A DNA stretch of 64,000 nt from assembly GCA_963835955.1 (NCBI GenBank), contig CAWIHZ010000007.1, positions 1 through 64,000 on the forward strand. The letters run 5' to 3'. The notes below the pieces were generated by a model. That model was not told the DNA's origin and did no database searches. It saw nothing but the letters and a program-made list of their open reading frames with translations. The stretch is from Roseiarcus sp963835955. GTDB lineage: Bacteria; Pseudomonadota; Alphaproteobacteria; Rhizobiales; Beijerinckiaceae. Below, piece after piece: positions 60,283 through 64,000 of this stretch (its first letter is position 1; every line of letters starts with the position of its first letter). The position numbers and the translations under genes are program-made.

Positions 60283-60990
60283 TGCAGTCGCGGCAAACCG
60301 ACGCGGATTCAGGGTCGGCGGAAATCCCCGCGATTCCCGGCGGTTAGCGAGGCGAACCACAGTCTGCGAACAGAGTTCCGGGCGTTCTCGCGCGTTCTGC
60401 GCCTGAATTCTCCCGCCAGTCTCAGTTCGCCAAATTACGTTTCCCGGACCGCAAGATGGAGGGGCCGGAGCCGAGTGCGGTATCGCAATTCAGCTCGGCT
60501 CGGCCTGCGCCTGAATCGGCGCCTGCAGTCCGAAGGCGCGCCATCGATTGGACCATACGATAGACGCGGCCATTCCAGGCGTAGCAATTATTGAGGATCA
60601 CGATCCGCTCGAGACGGCCGTTCCACCTGCGCCAGCAGCGCTCCGAATTTGAGCCCGACGCCCTCGCGCGTCGTCGGCCCCCGGGTCACAAAGGGACGAG
60701 CGCCCCTCGAACTCGAAGGCTTCATCCCTGTGCTCACGCAGACGCCGCAAAATCGCCCGATCGAGAATTCCGAATGCCGCGACTTGGATCCGATCGTCTC
60801 TCGGAAGGTGCTGGAGTCCGTAAACTACTCAGCGACGCCAATTAATTGCATGGAAATCAGAGTCGTACCGTAAAACATCGAATTCAGCAATTAAGACGCG
60901 CGCGACCTTAGTCCGCTTGCATTTTCTCAAGGTGGTCCATATTAATACTGCGGCGCATTGAGAGTTTCTTAGAGCGCGGGGATTTATGTG
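60283..60990. other. gene-poor stretch after tRNA-Val
   Basis: About 700 bases without a supportable gene. A minus-strand frame (about 60430-60650) gives protein-like text such as ERIVILNNCYAWNGRV but lacks a start, and frames around it are broken; it may be a decayed gene I cannot identify. Base composition turns AT-richer from about 60830 to 60990, with the promoter region of the glycosyltransferase at the end. No copy of the tRNA 3' end was seen that would mark an attachment site. Confidence 0.5.
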
Positions 60991-61956
60991 ATGTTGGTTT
61001 CCGTCATCATACCCACCTTGGATCGGCCCAAGCTGCTATTGCGCGCAATCGACAGCGTGCTTCGTCAAACCCATCACGATATTGAAGTTATCGTCGTTGT
61101 CGACAGGCCGTCCCCAGAAACCCTTTCTGCAGTGCGGACGGTCAGCGATGCGCGTTTGCGCCTCATCGTCAATCCACACCCCACGACAGCTGGCGGAGCA
61201 CGCAATGTCGGCGCCGATAATGCGACTGGAGAATGGATCGCATTTTTGGACGACGACGACGAGTGGTTGCCGAACAAGCTGGAGCAACAACTTGCTTTCG
61301 CGGCCGGCCGGCCTCCGGCGTTGTTGAGCTGCCTCAGTCGGGTGGTGACGCCTTACGCGATCTATGTCTGGCCGCAGGTGATTTTCGACAATTCCAGCCC
61401 TGTCGATGAGTACCTGTTCGATCGCTGTTCACTGTCGGCGGGATGGGGCGGCATTCAGACTTCGAGTTTTCTGCTGCCACGGAAGCTGTTCGAAAAGCTG
61501 CGATTCAACATTGACAGTCCTCACGATGATTGGGAGTTCATCCTGCGCCTGTCGAAACAGGCTGGAGCACGCATCGAAACTGTTCCCGAAGTGCTGGTCG
61601 TAAATTATTTCGAGGAGGCGCGGCCTTCCCTTACGGCGCGGTCGTCCTCATGGCGGACCTCTCTCCGGTGGATCGAGAGCCTAAGGCCCATTGTCACGCG
61701 GCGTGCATACAGCAGTTTCTGTCTGGGTGCTGTGGGTTCCCGGGCGGCCCGGGAGGGAGCGTACAAGGCCTTTCCTGACCTGCTCCACAGGGCATTCAGG
61801 AACGGCTCTCCCCGGCTGCGGCAGATCGTCCCGTTTTTGGCCTATTGGCTGACACCTCTCGGGATTCAGCGACAACTACGAGGCGAGTTCCGCAACCGCC
61901 TCCGGCCGCGTTCCTTGAAAAAGATGCCGGGCGAAACGGACCGCGTCGGCGCCTGA
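60991..61956 (+). CDS. Glycosyltransferase family 2
   Basis: 321 aa GT-A fold enzyme, inverting, cytoplasmic face. N-terminal LVSVIIPTLDRPKLLLRAID is at about 2-21, and the catalytic-type Asp pair is in VVVDRPSP. The DxD metal motif is FLDDDDEWLP (about 91-100), and the acceptor-side segment includes HDDWEFILRLS. ATG 60991 (GTG 60988 directly before it is also in frame). It probably transfers a sugar in LPS or capsule synthesis together with the heptose genes that follow. Codon usage is slightly less GC-rich than upstream genes. Confidence 0.88.
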   Translation: MLVSVIIPTLDRPKLLLRAIDSVLRQTHHDIEVIVVVDRPSPETLSAVRTVSDARLRLIVNPHPTTAGGARNVGADNATGEWIAFLDDDDEWLPNKLEQQLAFAAGRPPALLSCLSRVVTPYAIYVWPQVIFDNSSPVDEYLFDRCSLSAGWGGIQTSSFLLPRKLFEKLRFNIDSPHDDWEFILRLSKQAGARIETVPEVLVVNYFEEARPSLTARSSSWRTSLRWIESLRPIVTRRAYSSFCLGAVGSRAAREGAYKAFPDLLHRAFRNGSPRLRQIVPFLAYWLTPLGIQRQLRGEFRNRLRPRSLKKMPGETDRVGA

Positions 61957-62271
61957 CATTTTTAATGGAAAAGCGGCATCGTTGGGGACGAACGACCGGC
62001 CACCGATCGTCCATGCGGCCGGGATGGGCCTCGGAAAGAGATTCGCGTCGCAATGCAGTCAAGTCATCTCAAGCAAGGTCGGATCACGCCGAATTGCAGT
62101 CCGCCTTGACAAAATCTGCTCCGTCTCCTTCCTCCGGAATCTCGTCGTCCGCGGCGGCGTCGCGCAATTGCGCCGGAGCGCCGATCTGTGCGTCGGCTCC
62201 GTCATTATTAGCAGGATCGCGGCGTGAAGTTCGTGATACAGTGGCTTGCGGTCGAATTGAGGACTACGACA

Positions 62272-62892
62272 ATGCTCTCGCATGACGACCCTCGCCAACT
62301 AAACAGCCGATTTAATCTTGAGTCCATCGAAGCACACGTCAAGGGCTATACGGACGTTTTATCTTCGGCGCTGCTTTCCGTCGATTGGCGCCAACTCGGC
62401 CTTGTGATTGGGGAAATTGAAGGCGCACGCACGCGCGGCGCGCGACTTTGGGTCGCCGGAAATGGCGGATCAGCCGCTATCGCCGATCATCTTTTGTGCG
62501 ATTGGGTCAAGGGGACATTCACCTCTTCGCACCCCCCCATTCACGTTCATTCGCTAGTATCCGACACCGCCCTGCTCACGGCCTGCGCCAACGACTTTGG
62601 CTATGAAGCCAGCTTCTCGCGCCAGCTCGAAATGCAGGCCCAGCCTGGTGATGTTTTGATCTGTATCTCTTCTTCCGGGAACAGCGCAAACATTCTTGCG
62701 GTGTTGCGTAAGGCAAGAGCCATGCAATTGAAGACCATTGCTCTCACCGGATTTGGCGGTGGCGAATCGGTGCGGCTTGCCGACATCAGTCTCCACGTGG
62801 CTGTTCACAATTACGGTGTCGTCGAAGACTGCCATCAAATCTTGATGCATAACATCGCACAATATATCTACGGCCGTTCCGGACGGGCCTGA
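62272..62892 (+). CDS. gmhA: Sedoheptulose-7-phosphate isomerase
   Basis: First enzyme of ADP/GDP-heptose synthesis, converting sedoheptulose 7-phosphate to D-glycero-D-manno-heptose 7-phosphate. 206 aa from ATG 62272 (GAGG site upstream); GTG 62224 would add 16 residues. SIS fold: RLWVAGNGGSAAIADHLLCD (phosphate and zinc side), ISSSGNSANIL, and VEDCHQILMHNIAQYIYG with the zinc-binding Gln/His. One base lies between its stop and the next ATG. Confidence 0.88.
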   Translation: MLSHDDPRQLNSRFNLESIEAHVKGYTDVLSSALLSVDWRQLGLVIGEIEGARTRGARLWVAGNGGSAAIADHLLCDWVKGTFTSSHPPIHVHSLVSDTALLTACANDFGYEASFSRQLEMQAQPGDVLICISSSGNSANILAVLRKARAMQLKTIALTGFGGGESVRLADISLHVAVHNYGVVEDCHQILMHNIAQYIYGRSGRA

Positions 62893-62893
62893 C

Positions 62894-64000
62894 ATGCAGG
62901 TTGTAATCCTCGCTGGTGGACGTGGTACGCGTCTTGGCGGGCATGCACAGGCGATTCCAAAGCCGATGGTGACAATCGGCGGGCGGCCGAATCTGGAGCA
63001 TCAGGTATTGTTGGCCAGGCGTCACGGCTTTTCGAAGGTGCTCTTCCTCACGTCGCACCTTGCCAACTGTATCGAAGCTCATTTCGGCGACGGGCGGCGG
63101 TTCGGCATGGAGATTTCATACTGCGCCGAAGATCCGCCCCTCGGCACGGCGGGAGCGTTGCTCCATGCAAGCAAGGGGTTGGACGACTGCTTTCTCGTTC
63201 TCTACGGCGATGTCTTCGTCGAGTGCGATCTCACACGGCTCTGGAGCGAACACGCCTGTAACCGCCCAATCGCCACCCTGGCCGTTCACCCCAATGACCA
63301 CCCCTATGACAGCGATCTCGTCGAGATAGATGCGGAGGGCGTGATATCCGCCATCCATACGAAGCCAAGGCCGGATGATCAGTATCTTGCGAACATGGTC
63401 AATGCCGGTGTGGCGGTGATCGAACGGAGGATCCTGAACTCTATTCCGCCAAGCCAGCATCTGGATCTCGCACACGACATCTTTCCGGCGCTGGCCCGCG
63501 ATCGCAGTCTCAGGGCCTATCACTCGGCTGAATATTTCAAGGATTTCGGGACGCCCGATCGTCTCGCCCAGACGCGCTCAGACTTTGAAAGCGGCAAGCC
63601 CGCGCACCTTAACCGGAGTTCTCCGCGGCCGGCGGTCTTTCTGGACCGGGACGGGGTGATCAATCAGGAGAACTCGCATCTCTCCGATCCGGCGATGATG
63701 GTGCTCATCCCTGGTGCGGCCGGAGCCATTCGGAGGTTGAACCAGGCGGGATTTCTGGTCATCGTCGTGACCAATCAGCCGGTTGTCGCGCGCGGCGAAT
63801 GCACGCTGAACGGATTACGGCTCATACATAACAAAATGGAAACACTCCTCGGACGCGAGCATGCTTGGATCGACGCCCTTTATTTCTGCCCCCACCATCC
63901 TGACAAGGGCTTTGCTGGCGAGGTTCAGGAGCTGAAAATCGATTGCGATTGTCGCAAGCCCAAGACCGCGATGTTTGACCGGGCAGTCCGGGACTGGAAC
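62894..64000 (+). CDS. Heptose-1-phosphate nucleotidyltransferase fused to heptose bisphosphatase (partial)
   Basis: Open to the window end, 369 codons seen. N-terminal nucleotidyltransferase (about 1-230): VVILAGGRGTRLGGHAQAIPK, and VLYGDVFVECDLT with the metal Asp. This is HddC-like, making GDP-D-glycero-alpha-D-manno-heptose. C-terminal HAD phosphatase (from about 245): FLDRDGVINQEN (Asp251 nucleophile, Asp253), VTNQPVVARG, and the zinc loop CPHHPD...CDCRKPK of GmhB. The two steps that flank the 1-kinase reaction are thus on one chain. The stop lies beyond the window. Confidence 0.85.
   Translation, partial: MQVVILAGGRGTRLGGHAQAIPKPMVTIGGRPNLEHQVLLARRHGFSKVLFLTSHLANCIEAHFGDGRRFGMEISYCAEDPPLGTAGALLHASKGLDDCFLVLYGDVFVECDLTRLWSEHACNRPIATLAVHPNDHPYDSDLVEIDAEGVISAIHTKPRPDDQYLANMVNAGVAVIERRILNSIPPSQHLDLAHDIFPALARDRSLRAYHSAEYFKDFGTPDRLAQTRSDFESGKPAHLNRSSPRPAVFLDRDGVINQENSHLSDPAMMVLIPGAAGAIRRLNQAGFLVIVVTNQPVVARGECTLNGLRLIHNKMETLLGREHAWIDALYFCPHHPDKGFAGEVQELKIDCDCRKPKTAMFDRAVRDWN

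Noticed and set aside
60591..60873. two overlapping ~80-codon plus-strand frames after tRNA-Val
   Set aside because: Arg/Pro-rich with no ribosome-binding site or family similarity; the opposite strand looks more protein-like but is broken.

Overview
High-GC alphaproteobacterial chromosome segment, most likely from the Hyphomicrobiales (Rhizobiales), Beijerinckiaceae/Methylocystaceae-like. This placement is an inference from the gene families: box benzoate genes, a Hyphomicrobium-type NirK, NnrR, adjacent mobA/mobB, a hisE-coaA pair, and cyclases fused to TPR domains. The very high third-position GC produces long antisense open frames over putA, lhr and hemN; these are not annotated as genes.

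Layout. 0-1.6 kb: an IS1182-type element inserted into an IS630-type transposase gene. 2-12 kb: metabolic singletons (tartrate/D-malate dehydrogenase, alpha/beta hydrolase, PLP decarboxylase, DUF4331 protein) and a large class III cyclase-AAA-TPR protein. 12-19 kb: putA, an acyltransferase and a second cyclase-TPR protein. 19-26 kb: mobA-mobB, a complete Liv-type ABC transporter operon and an NADP-dependent oxidoreductase. 26-31.3 kb: an accessory block with a 10-bp-phased inverted repeat array, a very large STAND/NACHT-like NTPase with a C-terminal PD-(D/E)XK nuclease (broken by three single-base frameshifts), and an IS5-type remnant. 31.3-36.3 kb: aerobic benzoyl-CoA (box) genes boxC and boxB with a tiny degenerate boxA-like ORF between them, divergent from a benzoate-CoA ligase gene. 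36.8-40.8 kb: a nitrogen-oxide cluster (truncated haemoglobin, DUF488, NnrR-type regulator, NirK with an extra N-terminal cupredoxin, membrane protein) carrying two TTG-N8-CAA operator candidates. 41.2-46 kb: a ribose-type ABC transporter (permease frameshifted at a T run) with a cyclase-family hydrolase. 46-60 kb: lhr helicase, deoC-ALDH16 operon, GumN-like protein, coaA, hisE, an aldehyde dehydrogenase and hemN. 60.2 kb: tRNA-Val(CAC). 61-64 kb: a surface-polysaccharide/heptose cluster (GT2, gmhA, and an HddC-GmhB fusion cut by the window end).

How the genes work together. Benzoate-CoA ligase, BoxB and BoxC form a ring-epoxidation route for benzoate, but no intact BoxA reductase is visible here. 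The Liv operon 5 kb away might import the aromatic acid (inference). The NnrR-like regulator probably controls nirK and the haemoglobin operon through the two palindromes. The last three genes supply GDP-heptose to a glycosyltransferase pathway. The most unusual items are the NTPase-nuclease gene with the phased repeat array beside it, and the eroded boxA.
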